DNA of 64,000 nt from Saprospiraceae bacterium (lineage in GTDB: Bacteria; Bacteroidota; Bacteroidia; Chitinophagales; Saprospiraceae), in assembly GCA_016714985.1 (NCBI GenBank), contig JADKBS010000027.1, positions 1 to 64,000 of the forward strand, written 5' to 3'. How positions within the stretch are numbered: the stretch's first letter is position 1; each line of letters opens with the position of its first letter. A program made the position numbers and the translations under genes. Below, in pieces: positions 18,149 to 26,687 of the stretch. Below the pieces are notes generated by a model. The model was given only the letters and a program-made list of their open reading frames with translations, searched no databases and had not been told where the DNA came from.

Positions 18149-19219
18149 ATGTCTGCCAACAACTGCAACCCCGCCACGGGCCGCAAACAACTTTCCTTCC
18201 TCGACCGCTACCTGACGCTTTGGATTTTCCTGGCCATGGCCATCGGCGTGGGCATGGGCTATTTCGTGCCATCCACCGCCGATTTCATCAATTCCATGTC
18301 GAGCGGAACGACCAATGTGCCGCTGGCCATCGGCCTCATCCTGATGATGTACCCGCCGTTGGCCAAGGTGAAATATGAGCAAATGGGCGAGGTGTTCCGC
18401 AATACCAAGGTACTGGGCGTTTCGCTGCTCCTCAACTGGGTCATCGGCCCCATCCTCATGTTCGTGCTGGCCATCACCTTCCTTCGGGACTACCCGGAAT
18501 ATATGATTGGGTTGATCCTCATTGGGTTGGCCCGCTGCATCGCCATGGTCATCGTATGGAACGAACTGGCTGAGGGCAGTCGGGAATACGCCGCCGGGCT
18601 GGTCGCATTAAACAGCATATTCCAGGTATTGCTTTATAGCGTTTACGCTTGGGTATTTATTACCGTATTGCCGCCCCTGTTTGGGTTAAAAGGCTTGGAA
18701 GTAAATATAACCATCGGGCAAATAGCCGAAAGCGTGGCCATTTACCTCGGAATCCCTTTCGTTGCTGGGATTATCAGCCGTTTTGCCTTGTTAAAATGGA
18801 AAGGCGAGGCATGGTTTCAGGATAAATTTGTGCCGTTTATTTCGCCCATTACTTTGATTGCATTGCTATTTACCATTGTTTTAATGTTCAGTTTAAAAGG
18901 CGAATTAATCGTCCGCATACCATTGGATGTGCTGCGCATCGCCGTGCCATTGGTTATTTACTTCGCCATTATGTTCCTCGCCAGTTTCTTTTTGGCAAAA
19001 AAAATGGGTGCCGATTATTCCAAGAATGCCTCCATTGCCTTCACGGCTTCCGGTAATAATTTCGAGCTGGCCATTGCCGTGGCCATCGGGGTCTTTGGCA
19101 TCAACAGCGGCCAAGCCTTCGCCGGGGTCATCGGCCCGCTGGTGGAAGTGCCTGCGCTGATTGCGCTGGTGAACGTGGCGTTTTGGCTGCGGGGGAGGTA
19201 TTATCCGGTGGGGAAGTAG
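18149..19219 (+). CDS. arsB: ACR3 family arsenite efflux transporter
   Basis: 356 aa, about ten membrane segments. It has the ACR3 hallmarks: Cys in the fourth helix (GLARCIAMVIVWNELA) and Glu in the ninth or tenth (GVIGPLVEVPAL), and the ASGNNFELAIAVAIG stretch. It exports As(III) by proton exchange across the inner membrane. Last gene of the first ars cluster, 14 nt after the phosphatase, surely cotranscribed. Many databases call this protein ArsB although it belongs to the ACR3, not the E. coli ArsB, family. Confidence 0.93.
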   Translation: MSANNCNPATGRKQLSFLDRYLTLWIFLAMAIGVGMGYFVPSTADFINSMSSGTTNVPLAIGLILMMYPPLAKVKYEQMGEVFRNTKVLGVSLLLNWVIGPILMFVLAITFLRDYPEYMIGLILIGLARCIAMVIVWNELAEGSREYAAGLVALNSIFQVLLYSVYAWVFITVLPPLFGLKGLEVNITIGQIAESVAIYLGIPFVAGIISRFALLKWKGEAWFQDKFVPFISPITLIALLFTIVLMFSLKGELIVRIPLDVLRIAVPLVIYFAIMFLASFFLAKKMGADYSKNASIAFTASGNNFELAIAVAIGVFGINSGQAFAGVIGPLVEVPALIALVNVAFWLRGRYYPVGK

Positions 19220-19302
19220 GTTGGAAATTTGTAGTTTAGGATGTATCGGGGTTAAAAAAATTGCACTGTTAAGCTTATCTTCACCCCGAAAAACTACCTA
19301 CT

Positions 19303-20037
19303 ATGATAGACTTCACAAGCCTCCAATCCACCCTTCTCAGCCTCGACCACCACTTCAAGGTCGAAGCAGGAAAATCCGTGAACCGCTTGCTGACCATGCG
19401 GAACTGGCTGTTCGGCTTTTACATCGTCGAGTTTCAGCAAAATGGGGCCGACCGGGCGGCGTATGGGGAGCAGGTTTTGGAAAAACTTGCAAAGACCTTG
19501 AAAACAAAAGGCTTTTCTTTCCGAAATCTAAAGCTGTACCGTCAATTTTACCTTGGCTATCCGCAATTTGCACAGCTTATAGCCGACTATTTATCCATGA
19601 ATCCAATTGGGCAGACAGTGGTTGCCCAATTGCAAACCGTTGATAATCAAATGATTGATATTTTGCAACCAGTGATTGCAAAATCTTCGGTGACAATTGG
19701 GCAGACACCGTCTGCCCAATTCAGTCCGCCTGCTGAAAAGATGCTGAACAAGCTTTCTTTCTTGCATATTTCCCTTTTGCTTACCTGCGCCAACCCGCTC
19801 CAACGTGCCCTCTACGAAATCGAAAGCATAAGGGGAGGCTGGTCGGTAAGGGAACTCAAGCGCCAAATCGAGTCGCTGCTGTTCGAGCGCACCGGGAAAA
19901 ACGAGGCTGCCGTGCGCTATGCCCTCGGCGGCTTGGACGAGCAGCTTTTTGTCAGCCAATACAAGCTTTTGCTGCCTGATGAGGAAGTGTTGCAGGCGTT
20001 TTTGCGGCGGGAGAGGGGGCTGTTGACGGAGGTTTGA
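19303..20037 (+). CDS. DUF1016 (YhcG-type) protein lacking its PDDEXK nuclease core
   Basis: 244 aa, against about 340-370 in the family. Residues 1-~195 match the DUF1016 N-terminal domain (LLTMRNWLFGFYIVEFQQNG, FSFRNLKLYRQFY, GGWSVRELKRQIESLLFERT). The next residues, KNEAAVRYALGGLDEQLF, normally come after the nuclease domain. The whole PDDEXK core between them is missing at about residue 198 (~19894) without a frame break. The N-domain also contains a tandem duplication-like stretch (VVAQLQTVDNQM and a second IGQT). The product cannot be a nuclease; it may be a DNA-binding remnant (inference). Confidence 0.75.
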   Translation: MIDFTSLQSTLLSLDHHFKVEAGKSVNRLLTMRNWLFGFYIVEFQQNGADRAAYGEQVLEKLAKTLKTKGFSFRNLKLYRQFYLGYPQFAQLIADYLSMNPIGQTVVAQLQTVDNQMIDILQPVIAKSSVTIGQTPSAQFSPPAEKMLNKLSFLHISLLLTCANPLQRALYEIESIRGGWSVRELKRQIESLLFERTGKNEAAVRYALGGLDEQLFVSQYKLLLPDEEVLQAFLRRERGLLTEV

Positions 20038-20128
20038 TTTTGGTGGGTTGGCTTTTGGAAATCTGCTATTTTTGAGCGTGGATTCTCGCTGTCGGGGCGA
20101 GGGAAAAACAAGTTGTGGTGCATTTAAG

Positions 20129-20294
20129 AAAGGGTGCATTTCAAAGTTTCGCAGCCACACAATTTACCCCTGACCCCTAAAGGGGAACCCAATCCAATAA
20201 TCCCCAGCCAATCCGACCACGGTCTTAATGGGTTAGGTTCCCCTTTAGGGGTCAGGGGTAAATGCCACGAGCGTAACTTTGAAATGCACCCTTT
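20129..20294. repeat. Nested inverted repeat, ~166 bp
   Basis: Outer arms AAAGGGTGCATTTCAAAGTT (20129-20148) and its exact complement at 20275-20294. Inner arms of 28 bp, perfect, at 20162-20189 and 20236-20263, with core CCCCTGACCCCTAAAGGGG. It looks like a small dispersed palindromic element rather than a terminator. Confidence 0.75.
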
Positions 20295-20332
20295 AAGAAA
20301 ACCTGCAACCTTCTTTAAAAATTGGAATCTTT

Positions 20333-20484
20333 AGAAACTGTTTTAAAACCCCTTGACGGCCATAAAACGCCATCTTCCGGCGGCATACTGTGGCATATTT
20401 TCAAGCGATAGGAGCCGATTTCCCCTCGTCTGCCGCTCGGAATATGACATTTTCTGACTCGTCAGGGGTTTTAAAACAGTTTCT
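20333..20484. mobile_element. MITE-like element, copy 1
   Basis: 152 bp bounded by inverted repeats: AGAAACTGTTTTAAAACCCC at 20333 onward pairs with its complement ending at 20484 (21 bp perfect, then a one-base bulge and GACG). It is flanked by TT/TA. The ends resemble those of the element at 52289-52450. No ORF inside, so it would depend on a transposase elsewhere. Confidence 0.65.
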
Positions 20485-20507
20485 TAGAATAGAAATCAAT
20501 CAACATT

Positions 20508-21935
20508 ATGCGAACTAAAATCATCCTTTTCACGCTACTTCCATTAATAATTTTATTAGTTGGTTGTAAACCCAGTAAGGTTAAGAACAACTCAATCGAA
20601 GGAATTTGGGAATCTATCGGTTATGGAGAATTTCTTAAAATAGAGGCCAATTCTTATGAATATTTTGACATAACTGATTTTTCTTGCTTACCTGCAAAAG
20701 AAGGCAATATTTCAGAAGTCATAAATTCAATGCAAATTTCAAATGATACACTTATCGTAAAACGTGGATTTAACAAATATCGCTACGTAAGGATAAAAAA
20801 GCTTCCGGAACTATGCCAACAAAACATAAAAGACAAAAATGACATCTCATATAATTTTGAAGTTTTTGCAAATACCTACAAAAATCACTACGCATATTTT
20901 GACCTCAATAAAATTGATTGGGACAATCTTTACATAACCTCAAAAAACAAAATCAATTCAAAAAGCACGGAGGTTGATTTATATTTAATTTTGGAAGATA
21001 TGATTGGAAAATTGAAAGACAATCACGGTTCGATAGAACCAACAGATGAAGTTTATGAATCAGCAGAAAAACGAATTCAACCAAAATTGGTAGGACAAGA
21101 AAGAAAAGAACTAAAAGAATATGGGGATTTTGAGATTGCTGATATCGTTGCAGATTATTATATTAAAGAGGATTTAACCAAAGATACCTGGCTTATGAAA
21201 TGGGGAAGGATGGAAAACAATATTGGCTACATTCAAATTAAAACAATGTTTTTATATGCAGATTTGAATTTAAACGATAGCCTTGTTAAAGAAAATGGAT
21301 TTGTTTCAACATATATTGACGCACTTGAAAGATTAAGTTACGAACAGCAAATCTCAGAAGAAATTGCTGGAACAAGTAAATTAATGGATAAAATCATGCG
21401 AGACCTTAAAGAAACAAAGCATATTATTATTGATGTGCGTTTTAATGGTGGTGGACAAGATGTAGTAGCATTAGAAATTTTGAAACGATTTAACCCTGAT
21501 AGAAAGCAAATTGCTCTTAAAAAAGCAAGACACAATAACGGCTACACTATAAAAACACCAATTTATTTAGAGGCAGCCCCAAATCCATATTTAAAATCAG
21601 TTTATTTATTGACTTCCCAACAGTCCGCAAGTGCAACTGATATGATGGCATTAAGTTCATTGGAATTAATTAATCTGAAACGTATTGGCTCACATACCAA
21701 TGGAGCAGTTTCAGATGCTTTACAGAAAACATTGCCAAACGGTTGGTATTTTTCACTTTCAAACGAAATTTATACAGATAAAAATGACAAGTGTTATGAA
21801 AACATTGGGATTCCAGTAGATTATGAACTGAATTATCCAGAAGAAAGACAGACATTTTTTAGACGCGTTGCAGAAGATTTAGAAAAAGACAAACAAAGTG
21901 TTTTGAATGCTATAAGAAAATTGCGGAATGAATAA
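20508..21935 (+). CDS. S41 family peptidase-like lipoprotein, AT-rich
   Basis: 475 aa with an SPII signal (LLVGC, Cys20). The C-terminal half carries the tail-specific protease fold: HIIIDVRFNGGGQD and LLTSQQSASATDMMALSS with the likely catalytic Ser, then RIGSHTNGAVSD. No clear PDZ domain is visible. The product would act at the periplasmic face of a membrane. Codon use is much more AT-rich than all neighbours, and the gene is framed by a MITE-like element upstream and a palindromic tail downstream, which points to horizontal gain. Confidence 0.8.
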   Translation: MRTKIILFTLLPLIILLVGCKPSKVKNNSIEGIWESIGYGEFLKIEANSYEYFDITDFSCLPAKEGNISEVINSMQISNDTLIVKRGFNKYRYVRIKKLPELCQQNIKDKNDISYNFEVFANTYKNHYAYFDLNKIDWDNLYITSKNKINSKSTEVDLYLILEDMIGKLKDNHGSIEPTDEVYESAEKRIQPKLVGQERKELKEYGDFEIADIVADYYIKEDLTKDTWLMKWGRMENNIGYIQIKTMFLYADLNLNDSLVKENGFVSTYIDALERLSYEQQISEEIAGTSKLMDKIMRDLKETKHIIIDVRFNGGGQDVVALEILKRFNPDRKQIALKKARHNNGYTIKTPIYLEAAPNPYLKSVYLLTSQQSASATDMMALSSLELINLKRIGSHTNGAVSDALQKTLPNGWYFSLSNEIYTDKNDKCYENIGIPVDYELNYPEERQTFFRRVAEDLEKDKQSVLNAIRKLRNE

Positions 21936-22204
21936 AAACGCACCATAACATCATATTTTCAAAAGCGGGGGTGTGTTTCTATGAAAGTGAAGTGCTAAAT
22001 TCAAATTTTGTGCTTCTAATGAAGTGCAGTGCTAAAAATCCCCGCCTTCGCAAATATGAGAAACGTTGAAAGCCAAAAAAAACTTCCATCACCTCCCCCG
22101 AAAGCCCCCCTCTCAAAACCCATCCACCACCACCTTACAAGCCACCTCTACCATCGCCTCCCCATCAAAAACCGCTTCGCCCCAGCCAGCAAAAACCAAC
22201 TTCC
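21936..22204. repeat. Intergenic tail after S41 gene with GCGGGG/CCCCGC arms
   Basis: AAGCGGGG at ~21964 pairs with CCCCGCCTT at ~22040, with interrupted inner pairs (AAGTGAAGTGCTAAA ... GAAGTGCAGTGCTAAAA is also a direct repeat). The shape recalls an integron attC site but no convincing GTTRRRY core is present. The rest is C-rich and non-coding. Confidence 0.35.
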
Positions 22205-22297
22205 CAGCCAAAACCTACATTTTTTACACAGTTTTGGCTGCAAACCTTCCTATTTGCAGCCAAAACTACTATTTTTACCCCAAAATTGGCTGCAATG
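22205..22297 (+). promoter_or_regulatory. Repeated GCAGCCAAAA boxes upstream of second ATPase gene
   Basis: Four boxes: CAGCCAAAACC (22206), GTTTTGGCTGCAAA (22231-22244), TTTGCAGCCAAAACTA (22253-22268) and AAAATTGGCTGCAA (22282-22295). Boxes 1 and 3, and 2 and 4, repeat at about 51-52 bp, so the unit is tandem as well as palindromic. The last box runs into the start codon, so a bound protein would block expression. Confidence 0.65.
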
Positions 22298-23728
22298 AAG
22301 GAACTGACCAATATCATCGGAAGGAAAAAGGAAATCGAAAAACTCGATGCCATTACCCAAAGCAAGAAATCGGAGTTCTTGGCGGTGTATGGCAGGCGGC
22401 GGGTCGGCAAGACTTTTTTGATTCGGGAATATTTCGGCTATCGCTTCGATTTTCAGGTATCGGGGCTGGCCAATGCCGACACGGCACAGCAACTTTTCAA
22501 TTTCGACTCGGCGCTCCGCAAACAGTCCCCACTCGTTTTTGACACCCCATCCGCCAATTGGCTGGTCGCCTTCCAGCGTTTGGAGGCGCATTTGGAGGCC
22601 ACCAAAAAGGAGGGGCAGAAAGTGGTCTTCTTCGACGAGCTTTCGTGGTTCGACACGCACGGCTCCGATTTTGTCATGGGCCTGGAGCATTTCTGGAACA
22701 GTTGGGCCAGCAACCGCAAGGACGTGCTGCTGATTGTCTGCGGCTCGGCGGCTTCGTGGATGATAAACGTGCTCATCAACAACACGGGCGGGCTGCACAA
22801 CCGCATCACCCAAAAAATGAAGGTGGCCCCTTTCAACCTGCAAGAAACCGAACAGCTTTTGCAGTCAAAAAACTGCGTGCTCGACCGCTACCAAATAGTG
22901 CAACTTTATATGGCGCTCGGCGGCATACCGTACTATTTGGAAGCCGTGCAGCCCCATTTGAGCACGCCCCAGAACATCCAGGAACTGCTGTTCGACAAAT
23001 CGGGGCTGCTGCACAACGAGTTCTTCAACCTCTACCGCTCGCTTTTCAAAAAATATGAGCTGTATGAAAAATTGGTGGAAGTGCTTGCCACCAAAAACGA
23101 GGGCTTGCAGCGTAGCGACATCATCCGGCTGTCGGGCATCCCGTCGGGTGGCACGCTCACCAAAGTGTTGGCAGACTTGGAAGAAAGTGGTTTTATCACC
23201 TCCTATTTTTCGCTCGACAACAAACAGAAAAACACCATTTACAGGCTCTCCGACTACTATACCGCCTTTTATTTCAGGTTTCTCAAAGATGGAAAATATC
23301 AGGGCGAAAACGCCTGGCTCCTCTTGCTCGACCACCCATCGCACAGGGCTTGGCAGGGGTATGTTTTCGAACAAATCTGCATGGACCATATCTGGCAGGT
23401 AAAGAAAGCCCTCGGCATCAGCGGCATATTGTCAACCCACGCTGCATGGCGGGGCGGCACAGCCGACAAGTCCGCCCAAATTGACCTGCTCATTGACCGC
23501 CGTGACCAAGTCATCAACCTTTGCGAATGCAAGTTCTCGCTCGACACCTTCACCATTGACAAGGATTACGCTGAAAAACTGCGGGCCAAAATCAATATCT
23601 TCAAAACGGCCACCAATACCCGCAAAGCCGTGTTCCTCACTATGGTTACGACCTACGGCGTCGAAAAAAATGCACACGCCAATATGCTGGTACAAAACGA
23701 GGTTACGATGGACGATTTGTTTGTCTGA
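22295..23728 (+). CDS. AAA ATPase (archaeal-ATPase / DUF234 type) with C-terminal nuclease-like domain
   Basis: 477 aa from the ATG at 22295. Walker A is YGRRRVGKTF, Walker B VVFFDELSWFDT, and the arm GSAASWMI follows. A winged-helix region (RSDIIRLSGIPSGGTLTKVLADLEESGFI) precedes a DUF234/PDDEXK-like end (AQIDLLIDRRDQVINLCECKFS). The family is related to STAND ATPases, spreads horizontally and lacks a known role. It lies between the S41 gene and the second ars cluster and has its own boxed promoter, like the ATPase at 14535. Confidence 0.85.
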   Translation: MKELTNIIGRKKEIEKLDAITQSKKSEFLAVYGRRRVGKTFLIREYFGYRFDFQVSGLANADTAQQLFNFDSALRKQSPLVFDTPSANWLVAFQRLEAHLEATKKEGQKVVFFDELSWFDTHGSDFVMGLEHFWNSWASNRKDVLLIVCGSAASWMINVLINNTGGLHNRITQKMKVAPFNLQETEQLLQSKNCVLDRYQIVQLYMALGGIPYYLEAVQPHLSTPQNIQELLFDKSGLLHNEFFNLYRSLFKKYELYEKLVEVLATKNEGLQRSDIIRLSGIPSGGTLTKVLADLEESGFITSYFSLDNKQKNTIYRLSDYYTAFYFRFLKDGKYQGENAWLLLLDHPSHRAWQGYVFEQICMDHIWQVKKALGISGILSTHAAWRGGTADKSAQIDLLIDRRDQVINLCECKFSLDTFTIDKDYAEKLRAKINIFKTATNTRKAVFLTMVTTYGVEKNAHANMLVQNEVTMDDLFV

Positions 23729-23764
23729 AAGACTTGGCTGGTTTTCGAAAACCTAACAAGTCTT
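23729..23764. repeat. Hairpin downstream of ATPase gene
   Basis: AAGACTTG...GGTTTTCGAAAACC...CAAGTCTT: two nested perfect arms with small bulges. No strong U-tract; it may be a terminator or a dispersed palindrome. Confidence 0.6.
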
Positions 23765-23818
23765 GTTCAGAAAATCACCCCCCAAAGTAACAATCCTCAC
23801 CGTCCGCCCCTCCCACCC

Positions 23819-23834
23819 ATCGTAGATTTGCGAT
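23819..23834. promoter_or_regulatory. ArsR operator of the second ars cluster
   Basis: ATCGTAGATTTGCGAT, one base from the copy at 16004 (G for T). It holds the -7 element TAGATTTG and lies 13 nt before the arsR start at 23848. The two clusters probably answer to the same signal. Confidence 0.7.
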
Positions 23835-23847
23835 AAACTATAAAACA

Positions 23848-24168
23848 ATGACCACTGCAATGCCTTACACCGAAAAGCAGGAGCGGCTCGCCCGCTACGC
23901 CAAGGCGCTTGGACACCCGGCGAGGCTGTTCATCCTGGAGTTCCTCGAAAGCCAGTCCTGCTGCTTCGTGGGCAATATCGTGGACGAACTGCCAATGGCA
24001 CAGTCCACCGTCTCACAGCACCTCAAGGAGCTGAAAGACGCCAGGCTAATTCAAGGTTCCATCGAACCGCCACGGGTGCGCTACTGCGTAAACCGGGAGA
24101 ACTGGGAAGAGGCCAAGGCGCTGTTCCAAGGCTTTTTCAAAGAAGCAGAAATTATCGCAAATCATTAA
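23848..24168 (+). CDS. arsR: ArsR/SmtB family repressor, second copy
   Basis: 106 aa. DNA-binding helix MAQSTVSQHLKELKDARLIQG is near-identical in its core to that of the repressor at 16040, in line with the shared operator. A Cys pair C38-C39 (QSCCFVG) replaces the CxC of the first copy as the likely As(III) site. It leads thioredoxin-like, permease, arsF and arsG genes. A 133-bp gap follows, including an iterated ATCATT word at 24259-24294. Confidence 0.88.
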   Translation: MTTAMPYTEKQERLARYAKALGHPARLFILEFLESQSCCFVGNIVDELPMAQSTVSQHLKELKDARLIQGSIEPPRVRYCVNRENWEEAKALFQGFFKEAEIIANH

Positions 24169-24258
24169 TTATCAAACTATTTTGAAATCAGTAAGTGGAA
24201 TGGAAGTATAAAATGAACCCACACTGGCTCCGAAATATAGGTAACCCAAGGCCCCGAA

Positions 24259-24294
24259 AATTCATCATTCATCATTTATCATTAATCATTAAAC
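24259..24294. repeat. Iterated word ATCATT
   Basis: TTCATCATTCATC followed by ATTTATCATTAATCATT directly before the thioredoxin-like gene. One-sided here; the same word occurs mirrored at 53434-53512. Confidence 0.5.
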
Positions 24295-24301
24295 CACCCT
24301 C

Positions 24302-24538
24302 ATGAAAGACATAAAAATCCTGGGCACTGGCTGCCCAAAATGCAAGCAGACCACCGCCATTGTGGAGGAGACCGTGAGCAGGCTCGGCATAGACGCCACT
24401 GTGGAGAAAGTGGAAGACATCATGGAAATCATGAAGTACAACGTGATGAGCACCCCTGCGGTCGTCGTGGACGGCAACGTGGTGTTCAAGGGCCGAGTAC
24501 CTACCGCCACCGAAGTGGAGGCCATGCTCGCCAATTAA
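24302..24538 (+). CDS. Small thioredoxin-like protein (ArsE-like redox partner)
   Basis: 78 aa. Active site CPKCK (C15, C18) in the pattern ILGTGCPKCKQT, followed by the cis-Pro STPAVVVDG. This is the 'redox-active disulfide protein 2' type that regularly stands next to DUF318/ArsP permeases. It may reduce or deliver an arsenical or metal to the permease encoded 9 nt downstream. Corresponds in position to ArsE of Bacteroides ars operons (inference). Confidence 0.8.
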   Translation: MKDIKILGTGCPKCKQTTAIVEETVSRLGIDATVEKVEDIMEIMKYNVMSTPAVVVDGNVVFKGRVPTATEVEAMLAN

Positions 24539-24547
24539 TCCACTGCC

Positions 24548-25525
24548 ATGTTCGACTGGATTCAATACTTCGCTGATTGGCTTATCTACGGCGTGTTCGG
24601 CGTTGGAGCGGAAACGCATTTGGGCGCAGCCCTCAACTTCTTCGTTTACGACACGCTGAAGATACTGCTGCTGCTCTTCCTCATCACCTTTTTGATGGGC
24701 ATCGTGAACGCCTATTTCCCCGTGGAGCGGCTGCGCAATTTCTTGGGCCGCAACAAGTTGCACGGCGGCGAGTACCTGCTGGCCTCGGTCTTCGGGGCGG
24801 TCACGCCTTTCTGTTCTTGCTCGTCGGTGCCGCTGTTCATCGGCTTTGTGCAGGGCGGCATCCCCTTGGGTGTCACCTTCTCGTTCCTCATCACCTCGCC
24901 GCTCGTCAATGAGGTGGCCTTGGCCATGTTCCTCGGCATGTTCGGCTGGAAAACGACCCTGATTTACGCCACCAGCGGCATCCTGCTCGGCACGGTGGGC
25001 GGCTGGGTCTTGGGCAAGATGAACCTCCAAAACTACCTCAGCGACTGGGTGAAACAGCTTTGGGAAAACGCCCAGCACGAAACCGAGGCATTGGAGGCGG
25101 ATGCACAAACCTTTGCGCAGCGGCTTCCCGGAATCGCCCGTGGCGCTTGGGACATCGTGAAAAGCGTGGTGCTTTACGTCATCATCGGCATCGGCATCGG
25201 GGCGGCCATGCACGGGTATGTGCCGGAGAATTTCTTTAACGAATACCTCAGCGGCGGCCAATGGTGGACCGTACCGTTGGCGGTCATCATCGCCGTGCCG
25301 CTCTACGCCAATGCGGCGGGCATCCTCCCTGTAATACAAGTTTTGGTGGCAAAGGGCGTCCCGCTCGGCACGGCCATCGCTTTTATGATGGGCACGGTGG
25401 GGCTTTCCTTGCCGGAAGCGACCTTGCTGAAAAAAGTGATGACCATGAAACTGATTGCCATTTTCTTCGGAACGGTGGCGGCGTTCATCATCCTTTCGGG
25501 GTATTTGTTCAACCTTATTTTATAA
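24548..25525 (+). CDS. Permease of the ArsP/DUF318 family
   Basis: 325 aa with about eight to ten membrane segments. The family signature TPFCSCSSVPLFIGFVQGGIPLG is present, with the Cys cluster thought to bind the cargo, and the second half-repeat carries PLYANAAGILPVIQ. Characterised ArsP proteins export trivalent methyl- and aryl-arsenicals. With ArsM in the neighbouring cluster making methylated arsenicals, this exporter fits as the outlet (inference). Starts 9 nt after the thioredoxin-like gene; arsF follows by 12 nt. Confidence 0.85.
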   Translation: MFDWIQYFADWLIYGVFGVGAETHLGAALNFFVYDTLKILLLLFLITFLMGIVNAYFPVERLRNFLGRNKLHGGEYLLASVFGAVTPFCSCSSVPLFIGFVQGGIPLGVTFSFLITSPLVNEVALAMFLGMFGWKTTLIYATSGILLGTVGGWVLGKMNLQNYLSDWVKQLWENAQHETEALEADAQTFAQRLPGIARGAWDIVKSVVLYVIIGIGIGAAMHGYVPENFFNEYLSGGQWWTVPLAVIIAVPLYANAAGILPVIQVLVAKGVPLGTAIAFMMGTVGLSLPEATLLKKVMTMKLIAIFFGTVAAFIILSGYLFNLIL

Positions 25526-25537
25526 AAATTCACATCC

Positions 25538-25981
25538 ATGAAACGACTGTCCATCTCATTATCATTGCTGGCGTTCCTGCTGTTTTTTGCCTTCGGCAAT
25601 GCCAATGCACAAACCACCAAAGCCCCTGCCAAGCCCGCCAACCGGGTGGAGGTGCTCGACTTCCACACCGACCACCGCTGCGCCACCTGCCTCGAAATCG
25701 AGCGGCTGACCAAGAAATTGCTCAACGAGCATTATGCCAAAGAGGTCAAGGAGGGGAAAATCACCTTCCGACTCATCAATGCCGACGACAAGGCCAATGC
25801 TGCCATCGTGGAGAAATACCTTGCCTACGGCACGACGCTGGTGGTAAGTTCAACGAAAAGCGGCAAGGAAAGCCATGTTGACCTGACCAATTTTGCCTTC
25901 CTGAACTACAACAAGGCGGACAAGTTCACGGCCCGGTTGCGGCAAGAAGTGGACGCTGCGCTCAAAAATATCCTACCATGA
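25538..25981 (+). CDS. arsF: ArsF-like exported thioredoxin-fold protein
   Basis: 147 aa with a signal peptide (cleavage after NANAQ). The mature part has the motif HTDHRCATCLEIERLTKKLL, a CxxC at C45-C48, in a thioredoxin-like fold. It matches the proteins annotated as nitrophenyl-compound nitroreductase subunit ArsF in Bacteroidota ars operons. It overlaps the next gene by ATGA, so the two products are translationally coupled. The periplasmic location suggests a partner for the ArsG membrane protein. Confidence 0.8.
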   Translation: MKRLSISLSLLAFLLFFAFGNANAQTTKAPAKPANRVEVLDFHTDHRCATCLEIERLTKKLLNEHYAKEVKEGKITFRLINADDKANAAIVEKYLAYGTTLVVSSTKSGKESHVDLTNFAFLNYNKADKFTARLRQEVDAALKNILP

Positions 25982-26687
25982 GGGAATGGTTGCAATCAAT
26001 GGCCGAAACTGGCAACTTCCCCTGGCTCTCGGCCCTCGCATTGGGCTTGCTGACGGCCATCAGCCCCTGCCCATTGGCTACCAATATCACAGCGACGGCC
26101 TATATCGCTAAGGGTTTTACCGAAAAACGGAAGGTGCTGTTGAGCGGCCTGCTCTACACATTGGGTCGGGCGGTCAGCTATGTGGGCATCGCCGTGGCGC
26201 TGTACTTCGGGGCTAGCAAGTTCCACGTTGCCCGGTTCTTCCAAGGCAATGGCGAGAAATGGCTGGGGCCACTGCTCATCGTCATAGGGCTTATCATGCT
26301 GAACGTCATCCCTTTGAACTTCAAGGGCAGCAGCATCACGCAGCGACTCACCGACCGGCTTGGGCAGCAAGGGATTTGGGGCGCATTTTCATGGGCATCA
26401 TCTTCGCCTTGGCCTTTTGCCCGTACAGCGGGGCGCTGTATTTCGGGATGCTCGTACCGATGACGATGAGCAGCGGCGATGCTTTTTCCTTGCCGCTGGT
26501 TTTCTCGCTCGGAACGGGGCTGCCGGTGCTGTTTTTCACTTATTTGCTGGCCTATAGCATGGAAAAAGTGGGTGTCTGGTTCAACGCCATCCAAAAAGTG
26601 GAAAAGGTGATGCGCTACGCCGTGGGTGGCATCTTCGTGCTGGTGGGGATTTACTATGTAGCGATTTTTGCGGGCTGGGTGGGGTAA
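25978..26687 (+). CDS. arsG: ArsG-like membrane permease, frameshifted in a T run
   Basis: Six membrane segments of the DsbD/SafE-like kind: TAISPCPLATNITATAYI and LAFCPYSGALYFGML are the paired Cys-Pro half-repeats typical of ArsG ('aromatic aminobenzylarsenical efflux permease'). The first frame runs to 26463 and the true one continues from ~26388 to 26687. Adding one T to the TTTT at ~26386 restores GAF-MGIIFALAF. About 236 aa when repaired. I read this as a homopolymer error. Acts at the inner membrane with ArsF. Confidence 0.82.

Noticed and set aside
21936..22060. Integron attC site after the S41 gene
   Set aside because: Arms are suggestive but no proper RYYYAAC/GTTRRRY core pair and no integrase are in view.
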